Positions 26,172 through 35,778 of a stretch of DNA of 56,784 nt are shown here, one piece after another. Every line of letters begins with the position of its first letter. Position 1 is the first letter of the stretch. Under the pieces are notes generated by a model, which ran no database searches, was not told where the DNA came from, and worked only from the letters and a program-made list of their open reading frames with translations. The position numbers were made by a program, and so were the translations under genes. Source of the DNA: Methanolobus sp. (lineage in GTDB: Archaea; Halobacteriota; Methanosarcinia; Methanosarcinales; Methanosarcinaceae). Location: NCBI GenBank assembly GCA_029762595.1, contig JARVGJ010000014.1, positions 1 to 56,784 on the forward strand, written 5' to 3'.

Positions 26172-27227
26172 ATGAGTGAAATAATCCCTGGGGAAGCAGG
26201 TTCTTTCCACTCTTTTCTGTCTGAAGGCTGTAAATTATGCCAGCATGGGGCCAAGATGGTCCTGTTCATTACCGGTAAATGCACAAAGGATTGCTTCTAT
26301 TGCCCCGTGTCAGAAGAGAGACGAGAAGATGTTACTTTTGCAAATGAAAGAAGGGTGCTTTCCGACAGGGACGTGCTTGATGAAGCAAAACAGATGAATG
26401 CACTGGGCACAGGCATCACCGGTGGTGAGCCACTTTTGAGACCTGAAAGAGTGCTTCACTATATAGGACTGCTTAAAAGGGAGTTCGGACCCAGGCACCA
26501 CATACACATGTACACTTCCATTGCACCTGATAGCAAGCTTTTAAAAGAACTGGCAGATACCGGGCTTGATGAGATACGTTTCCACCCAGCCTTGAAACTC
26601 TGGGGCAGGCTGGAAGAATCTCCTTATGCTGGAGCAATACGTTTTGCAAAAAAGCTTGGACTGGAAACTGGAATAGAGATACCATCTATCAAAGATGCTG
26701 ACATAGTTGCCTGTTTTGCAAATAGCATAGGATGCTTCCTTAACCTGAACGAACTGGAGTTCTCCGATACAAATGCTGATGCAATGAAAGCAATGGATTA
26801 TTATCTAAAGGATGATGTCTCAAACGCAGTGGCGGGTTCTGAAGAATATGCGATTGGAATTGCATCATATTGTGAAAAGATACATTTCTGTTCATCAAGC
26901 TACAAGGATGCAGTGCAGCTTCGGAGAAGACTCATCAGAATTGCGGAAAACACTGCAAGACCTTTTGATATCATCAGTGAGGATGGTACAATATTGTACG
27001 GATGCATTGAATGTGCTACTGCTGATGACTTAGAATATGTTAAAGAAGAACTTTTATATGGTGGAGTTACTCCAGAGATGATGGAAGTCTGCATCAATAC
27101 TATTGAAATTGCCGGCTGGATCCTTGAAGATGTTGCTGAAGCTATCAGAGATTATGCTGTTAAATTATATATCATTGAAAGATATCCCATTGAAGGTGGA
27201 TTGATTGTTGAGAAAATACCACTGTAA
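26172..27227 (+). CDS. Radical SAM protein with extra cysteine pairs
   Basis: 351 residues. The SAM-binding cluster motif CTKDCFYC gives Cys37, Cys41 and Cys44, followed by the GGEP motif (TGITGGEPLLRP) near residue 80. Unlike a minimal radical SAM enzyme it has an upstream pair (CKLC, Cys20 and Cys23) and a C-terminal CIEC, which may bind another cluster or zinc. The general layout resembles archaeal PflA-like radical SAM proteins of unknown substrate. The closely placed divergent ferredoxin is a plausible reductant. The start ATG 26172 has weak upstream AGG. Confidence 0.85.
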   Translation: MSEIIPGEAGSFHSFLSEGCKLCQHGAKMVLFITGKCTKDCFYCPVSEERREDVTFANERRVLSDRDVLDEAKQMNALGTGITGGEPLLRPERVLHYIGLLKREFGPRHHIHMYTSIAPDSKLLKELADTGLDEIRFHPALKLWGRLEESPYAGAIRFAKKLGLETGIEIPSIKDADIVACFANSIGCFLNLNELEFSDTNADAMKAMDYYLKDDVSNAVAGSEEYAIGIASYCEKIHFCSSSYKDAVQLRRRLIRIAENTARPFDIISEDGTILYGCIECATADDLEYVKEELLYGGVTPEMMEVCINTIEIAGWILEDVAEAIRDYAVKLYIIERYPIEGGLIVEKIPL

Positions 27228-27333
27228 AAAGCTAAAATATATATGTGAGAATGATATAGATGGTACAATTTCCATATTCAACAAGGGTTTAAAACTATTA
27301 CAAATAAATAGTTTTATAACATAAAATAACATA

Positions 27334-27657
27334 TTGCAAAAAGAGGTGTTTGTACTGGAAACGATTGAAGAGCGGGTAAGAGAAAGGTTGATCAAATATC
27401 TTAGTCGCGATGATACAGGTATACGTAAAGTAGTACTGAAATTGTTCCTTAATGGTGGTAAGTTTACTACAGGTGATGTGTACGAGCATCTTCATAATAC
27501 GGATTTTGACGTGAGCTACAGAGGAGTATCAGCAATGGTCGGACTTATGAACACCAGGCTTGGTATCCTGAGCATTGATGTCACCGGGGACCACAATATC
27601 TACCTGCTTAAAGAGGATTACAGGGATATTGTACGGTCGGTTCTTGACAATTACTGA
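27334..27657 (+). CDS. DUF2551 protein
   Basis: 107 residues. It contains ERVRERLIKYLSRDDTGIRK, then VLKLFLNGGKFTTGDVYEHL, then VSYRGVSAMVGLMNTRLGIL, matching the archaeal DUF2551 family. The predicted fold is a winged helix (GGKFTTGDVYEHL as first helix pair, YRGVSAMVG as recognition helix, DVTGDHNIYLL as wing), so DNA binding and transcription control are plausible but unproven. The start is unclear: TTG 27334 or GTG 27346, the latter overlapping an AGAGGTG run. Confidence 0.8.
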   Translation: MQKEVFVLETIEERVRERLIKYLSRDDTGIRKVVLKLFLNGGKFTTGDVYEHLHNTDFDVSYRGVSAMVGLMNTRLGILSIDVTGDHNIYLLKEDYRDIVRSVLDNY

Positions 27658-27731
27658 TATATGATCTCTTTTTCGTATTTGGAAAGTTTCAGATAATATG
27701 TAACTTATGAAACAATCATCGTATAACGGGA

Positions 27732-28607
27732 GTGCCAAACATATTAAAAAACATACCCCGAATATTCTATAAGGGCTACGAACGTCTTCTGACCCAGGAA
27801 GTAAAAAATGAAAACGTCCCCAGACACGTGGCCATCATTATGGACGGGAATCGCAGATATGCCCGCAAACTTGGTCATTTAAGTTCTTTCGGCCATAAAA
27901 GAGGGGCTGACGTGACTGAGAAAGTGCTTGAATGGTCCTGTGAGCTTGGAATAGATCATCTTACCATATACGCGTTCTCTACTGAGAACTTCAACAGGCC
28001 TGATGATGAGAAAGATAAACTGTTTGACCTTATCAGAGTAAAATTCGACGAAATCAGCGTGGATGAAAGAACACATAAAAGAAAGATGAGAGTACATGCA
28101 ATTGGAGATATTGAAAAGTTGCCTACGAATCTGCGTGAATCTATAAGAAATGTGGAACTTGTAACCTCTGAATATGATAGTTTCAACCTTAATGTTGCAA
28201 TTGCCTACGGAGGAAGACAGGAGATCGTTAAGGCGGTAAGGGAGATTGCCTCTAAGGTTGAAAGCGGAGAACTTGACCCTGATGAGATAAACGAAGACAC
28301 CATATCCGGACACCTTTACCCCTGCGGCAGTACCGCACTTCCCGATGTGGACCTGATAATCCGAACAGGTGGAGATGAAAGAGTCTCCAATTTCCTGCCA
28401 TGGCAGGCCAACGGAAGTGAATGTGCAGCATATTTCTGTGCACCCTTCTGGCCGGAGTTCCGTAAGATAGATTTCCTGCGATCCATACGTACCTATCAAT
28501 CCCGCATGAAAGAAAAGCACATAAATACAACCACCCGTGCAGCCCATTTTTTGAAATACCTTGGCAAAGCAGAGATAGAGGAAGTAAGACAGCATTCCAG
28601 GATATAG
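27732..28607 (+). CDS. uppS: Cis-prenyltransferase (undecaprenyl/polyprenyl diphosphate synthase)
   Basis: 291 residues. It adds isopentenyl diphosphate units in cis to make the polyprenyl carrier lipid used in S-layer glycosylation and other surface synthesis. The catalytic Asp is Asp38 in AIIMDGNRRYAR; further family motifs are YAFSTENFNRP, AYGGRQEIV and RTGGDERVSNFLPWQ, ending with FWPEFRKIDFL. Length is slightly longer than bacterial UppS because of an N-terminal extension. The start is GTG 27732 with ACGGGAG upstream. The stop is TAG. Confidence 0.93.
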   Translation: MPNILKNIPRIFYKGYERLLTQEVKNENVPRHVAIIMDGNRRYARKLGHLSSFGHKRGADVTEKVLEWSCELGIDHLTIYAFSTENFNRPDDEKDKLFDLIRVKFDEISVDERTHKRKMRVHAIGDIEKLPTNLRESIRNVELVTSEYDSFNLNVAIAYGGRQEIVKAVREIASKVESGELDPDEINEDTISGHLYPCGSTALPDVDLIIRTGGDERVSNFLPWQANGSECAAYFCAPFWPEFRKIDFLRSIRTYQSRMKEKHINTTTRAAHFLKYLGKAEIEEVRQHSRI

Positions 28608-28860
28608 AACATGGTGCTAGCTACAGATAACGTGAAAAATGAATTTCTAATAATCTATATTAAATTATGATATAGTCTGAAATTCATGTAATATTGAAAA
28701 CTGTCTCAGATTACTCACTTTATTTCAAAAAGATATATTCTTGCTTTTATGGATTAGCATAAGCTATATATATAGACATACAAACATACATATATATGTG
28801 TATGTGTGTGAACGCATATCATACTTAGCATTATTATTGAATTTCGCTAGTTGGTTTGAG
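28608..28860. other. Intergenic region with promoter of the SnoaL-like gene
   Basis: No gene is seen. A TATA-like run AAGCTATATATATAGAC at 28761-28777 is followed by an alternating AT/GT-rich stretch (28780-28815). Confidence 0.4.
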
Positions 28861-28874
28861 ATGGAAGTGGAACG

Positions 28875-29291
28875 ATGACAAAAAATCTAGAAACTGGGAA
28901 ACTGTTTTACGAAGCATGTGAAACTGGAAAAGGATGGGAAGTCTGTAAGCAATACTGTCATTCTGGTGCATCATTCTCTGCCCAAGCAGGCACATTGGAA
29001 GGAATAAACACTGTAGAGGGTTACACCGAATGGATGAAGAATTTACTTACCCCAATACCAGATGGACATTATGAACTGCTTTTCCTTGCAGAAGATGAAG
29101 AAAGAAATGCTGTTGCTGCATGTGCTGTATTCCATGGAACTCAGACAGGCCCTGGTGGCCCTGTACCTCCAACAGGTAAGACCGCAGCAGCAGACTATGC
29201 ATATCTGATGATATTCGAAGGAGATCTTATCAAACATATGACAAAGATCTGGAACGATATGATTACACTCCAGCAGATTGGCTGGGCTTGA
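28875..29291 (+). CDS. SnoaL/NTF2-like fold protein
   Basis: 138 residues with the cone-shaped NTF2-like fold pattern: an N-terminal helix (GKLFYEACETGKGWEVCKQY), a short strand containing FSAQ, EGYTEWMKNLLTPIPDGHYE, and a C-terminal strand series ending LIKHMTKIWNDM. This resembles SnoaL-like polyketide cyclase/ester-cyclase families, which in prokaryotes cover many small-molecule enzymes and binding proteins. Function cannot be inferred. The ribosome binding site GGAAGTGG precedes ATG 28875. The gene stands alone. Confidence 0.75.
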   Translation: MTKNLETGKLFYEACETGKGWEVCKQYCHSGASFSAQAGTLEGINTVEGYTEWMKNLLTPIPDGHYELLFLAEDEERNAVAACAVFHGTQTGPGGPVPPTGKTAAADYAYLMIFEGDLIKHMTKIWNDMITLQQIGWA

Positions 29292-29537
29292 ATTCCCTGT
29301 CTTTTATGTTTTATGGTACAGCATTTACACAGAGGATAACAATTTTTCTTTTCAGAATAGTATCTACAAGATATTCAATCCAATTTTTCCAGCCTTATAA
29401 TTCATGAACATTTTGAGTGATTGTTTAATCAATCCTGGCATTTTCTCTGTGTAAGGCAAAGTATATTCTTTCAACAACTAAAAATGATTACTGAAACTAA
29501 AAGTTTTTCCTTCTAAACAAGATACTGAGCTAAACCA
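29292..29537. other. Intergenic stretch between SnoaL-like gene and tRNA-Leu
   Basis: AT-rich with no supported gene. It presumably holds the 3' processing and termination region of the minus-strand tRNA-Leu. Confidence 0.35.
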
Positions 29538-29642
29538 TAAATAAGAAATATCTGGTGCGGGAGGTGTGATTCGAACACACGAACTCCTACGAGACTAGGC
29601 CCTCAACCTAGCGCCTTTGGCCTGGCTGGGCAACCCCCGCAC
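29538..29642. repeat. Direct repeat copy 1 containing tRNA-Leu
   Basis: The segment starting TAAATAAGAAATATCTGG and running through the whole tRNA is repeated without change at 29695-29799, 157 bases away. This is a recent tandem duplication. Confidence 0.9.
29553..29640 (-). tRNA. tRNA-Leu (anticodon GAG), copy 1
   Basis: The 88-base minus-strand gene has acceptor GCGGGGG/CTCCCGC (one G-U pair), anticodon stem CTAGG/CCTAG around loop TTGAGGG, a class II variable arm, T-loop TTCGAAT, and encoded CCA at 29553-29555. GAG reads CUC/CUU leucine codons. It is identical to the copy at 29710-29797. Confidence 0.95.
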
Positions 29643-29694
29643 ATGATATGTGACTAAGTAGCAATATAACCTGAAAAGGTCTTAAATTAATTTG

Positions 29695-29799
29695 TAAATA
29701 AGAAATATCTGGTGCGGGAGGTGTGATTCGAACACACGAACTCCTACGAGACTAGGCCCTCAACCTAGCGCCTTTGGCCTGGCTGGGCAACCCCCGCAT
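29695..29799. repeat. Direct repeat copy 2 containing tRNA-Leu
   Basis: The exact partner of 29538-29642. It includes 15 bases on the 3' side of the tRNA, so the duplicated unit was larger than the tRNA itself. Confidence 0.9.
29710..29797 (-). tRNA. tRNA-Leu (anticodon GAG), copy 2
   Basis: The same sequence as the copy at 29553-29640, including the encoded CCA. It lies just after the rpoD stop on the same strand and could be part of that transcript. Confidence 0.95.
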
Positions 29800-29822
29800 C
29801 AAGAAAGCTTCTAATAAATTAA

Positions 29823-29839
29823 AGGAGAGTAAATCTCCT
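29823..29839 (-). terminator. Hairpin downstream of rpoD
   Basis: AGGAGA and TCTCCT form a 6-bp stem with a 5-base loop 9 bases after the rpoD stop; on the minus strand it is followed by TTAATTTATT. It is a weak terminator candidate located between rpoD and the tRNA-Leu gene. Confidence 0.4.
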
Positions 29840-29847
29840 GAACCAGT

Positions 29848-30642
29848 TCAGAGAGACTCTAAAATCTGCCCCAATCGGCTGGCTTTCTCCTTAATAGTTG
29901 TTCCTGCATTTATAATTAACTGTTGGACTGTGTATGAACCATCGGATTCCATGCTGAAAATGAAAGTGTTCTCATCTTCGGATACCGTAATAGCATCAAT
30001 TTCACAGACGGATGCACAGAGTTTACAGAGTATACATTTAAGGATATCGTCACCGGATATTTCTGCACCGTTCTGACCAATGTGTATTATACCCTGAGGA
30101 CACTCACTCACACAGGCACCACACTGATCACAGTTCTCAAACCTGACAACGGGCATATTCTTGTAGCCACAGGCAACACCTGCCTGCCATTTTGCATGAT
30201 CATGACCATAACCCATACGGGCGATGGCCTCAAGGACCACTTTCTGGCCTTCTTTCAGATCGATAATTGGAACATGCTGATCAGCAGGCTGGACATTTGC
30301 ATCGGATGATACAAGATCACCCGAATATACCATTCTCGGACCTTCTGCACTGAGGGTCAGGGATACCTTGCATGCAGGGCATTCTGAACCACAAGTACAT
30401 TCTTCAGCAGGTACGAACTCCTCAATGTCTGTTGTCAAAGGTGTAAGAGCCAGCCTCAAAGCCAGCTGTTCATCAAAGAGGACTGATGTATTGTTATATA
30501 TGTTCACGTCATCAATCGCAAGAGTAGGTACATCAGAGAGCGCTGCCCTCCTTATACCATTTGCAAAGGATGCATTTGCATTTGACAGGATGAACTTTGC
30601 AGACCTCTCTGACAGTTCAAGTATGTCTACTTCCATTGTCAT
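29848..30642 (-). CDS. rpo3: DNA-directed RNA polymerase subunit D (Rpo3)
   Basis: 264 residues; the alpha-like subunit that dimerises with subunit L and starts assembly of the polymerase. The N-terminus MEVDILELSERSAKFILSN and NANASFANGIRRAALSDVPT are diagnostic. A domain inserted in the middle carries CDQCGACVSECP and CILCKLCASVCE, two ferredoxin-like 4Fe-4S sites, as in Methanosarcina, where the cluster state affects assembly. It is the last gene of the rps13 operon. Confidence 0.97.
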   Translation of the reverse strand: MTMEVDILELSERSAKFILSNANASFANGIRRAALSDVPTLAIDDVNIYNNTSVLFDEQLALRLALTPLTTDIEEFVPAEECTCGSECPACKVSLTLSAEGPRMVYSGDLVSSDANVQPADQHVPIIDLKEGQKVVLEAIARMGYGHDHAKWQAGVACGYKNMPVVRFENCDQCGACVSECPQGIIHIGQNGAEISGDDILKCILCKLCASVCEIDAITVSEDENTFIFSMESDGSYTVQQLIINAGTTIKEKASRLGQILESL

Positions 30643-30663
30643 GAGTTCATATCCATTTAATAT

Positions 30664-31612
<949 letters not shown>

Positions 31613-31622
31613 AAGATCTACC

Positions 31623-32069
31623 TCACTTCTTCTTGCTCACACCAATGGTCGAGCCACGCCTTCCTGTTGACTTTGTTCTCTGACCTCTGACCTTAAGACC
31701 TCTCTCATGCCTGAGACCGCGGTATGCCCTGACCTTCTTGAGGTTGTTCAGATCTTCCTTGAGGGTCATCAATATGTCCTGTCCCAGAAGGTGCTTGTCT
31801 TCGCCTGTTAACGGATCTGCACATCTGTTGAGCATCCATGTGGGGAGATTCTGTTCGAAACCAGCAATAGCTGAATCGAGTTTTGCAACGTCTTCGTCGG
31901 AAAGATAACCGATGGTCTCTTTCGCGTCTATACCCGTACTTTCAACTATGATCCTTGAAGTCCGAAGTCCTATACCACTAATACCTGTCAGCGCGTACAT
32001 CACAGGCTGATTGCCTTGAAGGTCAGTATTCATGATACGGACTAAATGTCTTATTTCTTCATCTGCCAT
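31623..32069 (-). CDS. rps13: 30S ribosomal protein uS13
   Basis: 148 residues beginning [27 protein letters not shown] sits 7 bases before this ATG, while the longer open frame upstream (to 32150) has no such site. It has the helix-hairpin segment [19 protein letters not shown] and the basic C-terminus [20 protein letters not shown]. It is a head protein of the small subunit and the first gene of its operon here. Confidence 0.97.
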   Translation of the reverse strand: MADEEIRHLVRIMNTDLQGNQPVMYALTGISGIGLRTSRIIVESTGIDAKETIGYLSDEDVAKLDSAIAGFEQNLPTWMLNRCADPLTGEDKHLLGQDILMTLKEDLNNLKKVRAYRGLRHERGLKVRGQRTKSTGRRGSTIGVSKKK

Positions 32070-32410
32070 TATTATTTCCTCCTTAGGGACATAAAAGTCC
32101 TGTAGCCTCGAAACACAGGTTTCGACACACTCCACTGATGGAGCAGGCAATTCTAAAGATTAATAGAATAACTCGCCTTAACTATACTGTTACCTGCATT
32201 ATCTGCAAGAAAGTACTAGACAAGTGAGCAATCTCTACAAGTTAATTAGATAAATACTTTCCCGTTAATCAAGGCATTGCAGCTCATCCATATAGTAAGT
32301 ATAAACCCAAATATAAAAAAAGCATAAGGATAAGATCAGTAAAAGGTAACTGAGCCTGTCCCCAATACTATTAAATCAGATACAGCAGATATTTCCAACA
32401 CCGGATAATT
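32070..32410. other. Upstream region of the rps13 operon
   Basis: No gene is seen. The rps13 promoter should lie here on the minus strand, with AT-rich runs around 32170-32310. It also holds the end of the BCCT transcript. Confidence 0.35.
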
Positions 32411-34027
32411 TTATTTCTCATCTTCAGTGTCGGCCTTTTCCCTGATCTCCTTCATAGTGGCCCTCAGCCTGGCCCTTTCAATAGGCAGCGATTCTTCCTG
32501 CAGCTCCATACGCAATGCTTTCAAAAGACAGTATAGCATCAACAGCATTATTACCATGAATGGGAAACCACCAATAATAGAGGCTGTCTGAAGAGCTTCA
32601 AGGCCACCTGCAAGCAAAAGGACCGCGGCAAATGCCCCTTCAAGGCTACCCCATATAATCCTAAGTGGAAGTGGAGGATTAGGATTACCCTGTGATGTCA
32701 GCATACCTATAACATATGTACCCGAGTCAGATGAAGTGATAAAGAAGATTGCCACAGAGAACATTGCAACTGCAATAAGCAGGCCTGAGAATGGGAAATT
32801 GTTAAGCATGCTGAAAAACCCAAGCGCAGAATCTGTTTCCACAGCTGTAGCAATACCAGCAGCAATTTCAGCAGGTCCGAAATGTTCGATATAGAGGGCA
32901 GTTCCACCAAAAACGCTGAACCATATCATACCTACCAATGTAGGAGCAAGCATTACACCAAAGATAAAGCTCCTTATCGTCCTACCCCTGGAAATACGGG
33001 CAATGAAAGTACCTACAAATGGTGCCCATGCAATCCACCATGCCCAGTAAAAGACAGTCCATGCGCCTCCCCAGCCTTCGGCCCCGGTTCCTGCAGGATC
33101 GGTCCCAAATGACATCTGCAAAAGGTTCTGCAAATAACCACCAACAGAAGTAGTGAATATTTCCAGTATGAACAGGGTTGGCCCAAGCACAAAAATAAGC
33201 AACATTAAAAGAGCGGCAACTGTAAGATTTATTTGACTGAGCCACTTGATACCTCGATCAATACCAGATGCTGTTGACATGATCGCCAGTACAGTGACCA
33301 CAAATATGATTGCAAGCCAAAGATCAGGGCCACTTACATAACCGAATAATTCCTCAAGTCCTGCTCCTATTTGCATTACACCCAAACCAAGGGTAGTAGC
33401 TATACCAAAAAGAGTTGCAAGTACACCAATAGTATTAACTGTTATTCCCCATTTTCCATTGATACCATCCTGTCCAAGAATGGGTTCAAGGGTTGAGCTT
33501 AGCATCATGGGCAAGCCTTTCCTGTAAGAAAAATATGCTAATGAGCCGGCAACAACCGAGTATATTGCCCATGGATGGAAACCCCAGTGGAAGAAAGAAT
33601 ACCGCATAGCAGTATATACAGCTTCAGAGGTTTTTGCATCCCCATAAGGAGGCCATATGTAGTGCCATATTGGTTCTGAAACACCCCAGAAAAGCAATCC
33701 TATACCCATTCCACAACTGAAGAGCATGGCAAACCATGAAAGATTTGAATAAGCAGGCTTTTCATAATCGCCTCCAAGCTTTACCTCTCCTATTGGACTT
33801 AACATCAAAAACAAGGTCATGAAAAGAAAAATGCTTGCTCCGAGCATGAATGACCAGCCAAGGTTACTTACCATCCAGGCAAAAACCGAACTCATATATT
33901 CACCAAAGATTTCCGTATATACTGTGCCCGCCAACACAAATAATAAAGCTAGAAATAATGACACCAGCAAAGTAGGTGTTTTCAAAGTCTCTGAAAATTC
34001 AGTGAGTCCTTTTTGCATTCGTCTCAT
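32411..34027 (-). CDS. BCCT-family betaine/choline/carnitine-type transporter
   Basis: 538 residues with twelve hydrophobic segments. BCCT landmarks are FSCGMGIGLLFWGVSEP in TM4, SFFHWGFHPWAIYSVVAGS, and AWWIAWAPFVGTFIARISRG with the family's Trp-rich TM8 region. The family imports quaternary ammonium compounds such as glycine betaine, choline or carnitine using sodium or protons. GGAGGTG precedes ATG 34027. The C-terminal tail is charged (about 25 residues), short compared with osmosensing BetP. It is divergent from the MtmB-like gene, which suggests the imported compound may be a methyl donor rather than only an osmolyte. Confidence 0.95.
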   Translation of the reverse strand: MRRMQKGLTEFSETLKTPTLLVSLFLALLFVLAGTVYTEIFGEYMSSVFAWMVSNLGWSFMLGASIFLFMTLFLMLSPIGEVKLGGDYEKPAYSNLSWFAMLFSCGMGIGLLFWGVSEPIWHYIWPPYGDAKTSEAVYTAMRYSFFHWGFHPWAIYSVVAGSLAYFSYRKGLPMMLSSTLEPILGQDGINGKWGITVNTIGVLATLFGIATTLGLGVMQIGAGLEELFGYVSGPDLWLAIIFVVTVLAIMSTASGIDRGIKWLSQINLTVAALLMLLIFVLGPTLFILEIFTTSVGGYLQNLLQMSFGTDPAGTGAEGWGGAWTVFYWAWWIAWAPFVGTFIARISRGRTIRSFIFGVMLAPTLVGMIWFSVFGGTALYIEHFGPAEIAAGIATAVETDSALGFFSMLNNFPFSGLLIAVAMFSVAIFFITSSDSGTYVIGMLTSQGNPNPPLPLRIIWGSLEGAFAAVLLLAGGLEALQTASIIGGFPFMVIMLLMLYCLLKALRMELQEESLPIERARLRATMKEIREKADTEDEK

Positions 34028-34416
34028 ATATGCACCTCCGCATAAAATTTAAAAGCTAATTGTCCACAACGATAAAAATGTACTGGCAGGTTAAAAGAAT
34101 ATGCTTCCATAAAAATCAATCCAAACAAATATAATAAACATATCTTATTGTTCTTTTTATTGAATCCAATGTTTATAACTCTCCATTTGAAGAGATCCTT
34201 TATGAAAACATTGATCATACAATTTTATGAATTTTCAAACTGTTCTGATGCTAATAAGCATAAACATACCCCATCCAGTATAATAGTATACACATGATAA
34301 ATCGTATTAACAATCTACATTAATATAGCTATAGACTACATTAATTGCATATAAATATGTGCGGGGCATGGATATAAGCCATAAGCAATTATAATAAAGC
34401 AGTGGAGGCAAACTAT
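34028..34416. promoter_or_regulatory. Divergent promoter region between BCCT and MtmB-like genes
   Basis: 389 AT-rich bases with no gene, between two divergent starts. A TATA-like box ATATAAATA at 34349-34357 sits about 60 bases before ATG 34417. AT-rich runs on the other strand near 34050-34140 may serve the transporter. Shared regulation of the two genes is likely. Confidence 0.5.
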
Positions 34417-35778
34417 ATGTCAAATGTATATAAATATTTAAGAAAATCCTTTTCAGGCGGAGAAATAGAAGAGAAAGCACATGATGAGGACATATTGAAA
34501 GTATCCCATGAGCTTGCTGAATATTATGGTATAGTACAGGATGAAGAGATCTTTGTACCCTATGATGTCAATATGGCAGATTCTGTATTCTCAGCTGCCA
34601 TTGAACTTTTAACAAATGTTGGCATATATTGTAAAGATACAGGAAGGGTAATAAAGATAGATCATGAAGAGATCCTTAAATCCCTGGGAACACCAAACAA
34701 CCTTGAGATTGGCAGGTTCAAAGAAAGAATCAAAGTTGCTAACAGGATGTTAATGGACTGCCAGCCCCCTGTAATAATAGGCGGGCCAATGGGAGGGAAG
34801 GTCTCTGAAAAGAATTATCTTGACGTACATATAAGTTCGGCCATTGAGCCTATTGTACAGGGTATCTATGCTGGCAATATGCAGAGTATTAGAAGAGTCC
34901 CCATAAGAACTAAAACTCCCGAGGAAATGTTTGTAGCTTTGGATGAAGCAAGGCTTCAAAGACTTGCTACAAAAATTGCTGAAAGGGAGGGACTTGCTTT
35001 ATTCGGACCAGGGACACCTGGCATATCACAGGCTCACATGTTAGTCTCATCAAATGAGCTGTACTCAAATAGTGATGTGCTTAAAGTGCACCATCCCGGT
35101 GATCTAAAAACCGATTTTGAAGTATTTTATAACTCCATATTCCACCAGGAGCATGGAAATAATTACCTCAGTTCACAATACCCAGTCCTTGGAGGAGACT
35201 CTATTAAATCTGCAGAGTGTCTGGCCATTGTCGATGTTGCTGAAACGATACAGTCAAGATTGGTAACCAGCGCAAGCTTACACGCTTCAGGTTCGATACA
35301 CAAGGACACTAATGCTTCTTCATCAAAGGATATAATTTGGGCATCTAACATGGCTTCCATTGCAATTTCCCGTAACATGAACCATCCTACTGCAAGATTC
35401 CACTGGAATATTGCAGGATGCTGCACAGACATGATGTTCTATGAAACTGCCGCCCAGGTGATAGGAGATACAGTATGTGGCAGAGAGATGTTAATAGGAC
35501 CTGTTGGAGGAAGAGCTACAAAAGATGACCATTCCTGCGGATTGGAATCAAGATTTATGGGAGAAGTGAGCAGATTGGCCCTTAAACTTGACCTGGCTGA
35601 AGCAAACGACATCGTATCAATGCTTTATTCCAAATATGCAGACAGACTGACAGATGCTCCAGAAGGTCAGGGCTTTGAAGATTGCTATATAGTGGAATCT
35701 AAATATGAAATGACACCAAAAGAAGAGTATATGGAACTATATACCCAGGTAATTGCAGAGATAGATGAGTGTTGTTGA
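34417..35778 (+). CDS. MtmB-family methyltransferase homologue lacking pyrrolysine
   Basis: 453 residues matching monomethylamine methyltransferase MtmB along its whole length (MtmB is 458). Shared landmarks are GIYCxDTxRxxK near residue 69, GGPxGxxxSE near 122, SAS-H in the middle, IVDVA, CCTDMMFYETAAQ, TVCGREML and the C-terminal EGQGFEDCY ... EEYMELY. In MtmB the amber-encoded pyrrolysine lies in GMGVxGPETS; here the same place reads GLALFGPGTP with Phe196 encoded by TTC (35002-35004). No in-frame TAG exists. MtmB moves a methyl group from monomethylamine to a corrinoid protein. Without pyrrolysine the substrate is probably different. ATG 34417 follows GTGGAGG. No corrinoid protein gene is adjacent. 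Confidence 0.85.
   Translation: MSNVYKYLRKSFSGGEIEEKAHDEDILKVSHELAEYYGIVQDEEIFVPYDVNMADSVFSAAIELLTNVGIYCKDTGRVIKIDHEEILKSLGTPNNLEIGRFKERIKVANRMLMDCQPPVIIGGPMGGKVSEKNYLDVHISSAIEPIVQGIYAGNMQSIRRVPIRTKTPEEMFVALDEARLQRLATKIAEREGLALFGPGTPGISQAHMLVSSNELYSNSDVLKVHHPGDLKTDFEVFYNSIFHQEHGNNYLSSQYPVLGGDSIKSAECLAIVDVAETIQSRLVTSASLHASGSIHKDTNASSSKDIIWASNMASIAISRNMNHPTARFHWNIAGCCTDMMFYETAAQVIGDTVCGREMLIGPVGGRATKDDHSCGLESRFMGEVSRLALKLDLAEANDIVSMLYSKYADRLTDAPEGQGFEDCYIVESKYEMTPKEEYMELYTQVIAEIDECC

Noticed and set aside
34417..35778. Possibility that the MtmB-like gene is a decayed MtmB
   Set aside because: The frame is full length, all main blocks are kept, and it has a ribosome binding site and TATA box; decay would be expected to leave frameshifts.
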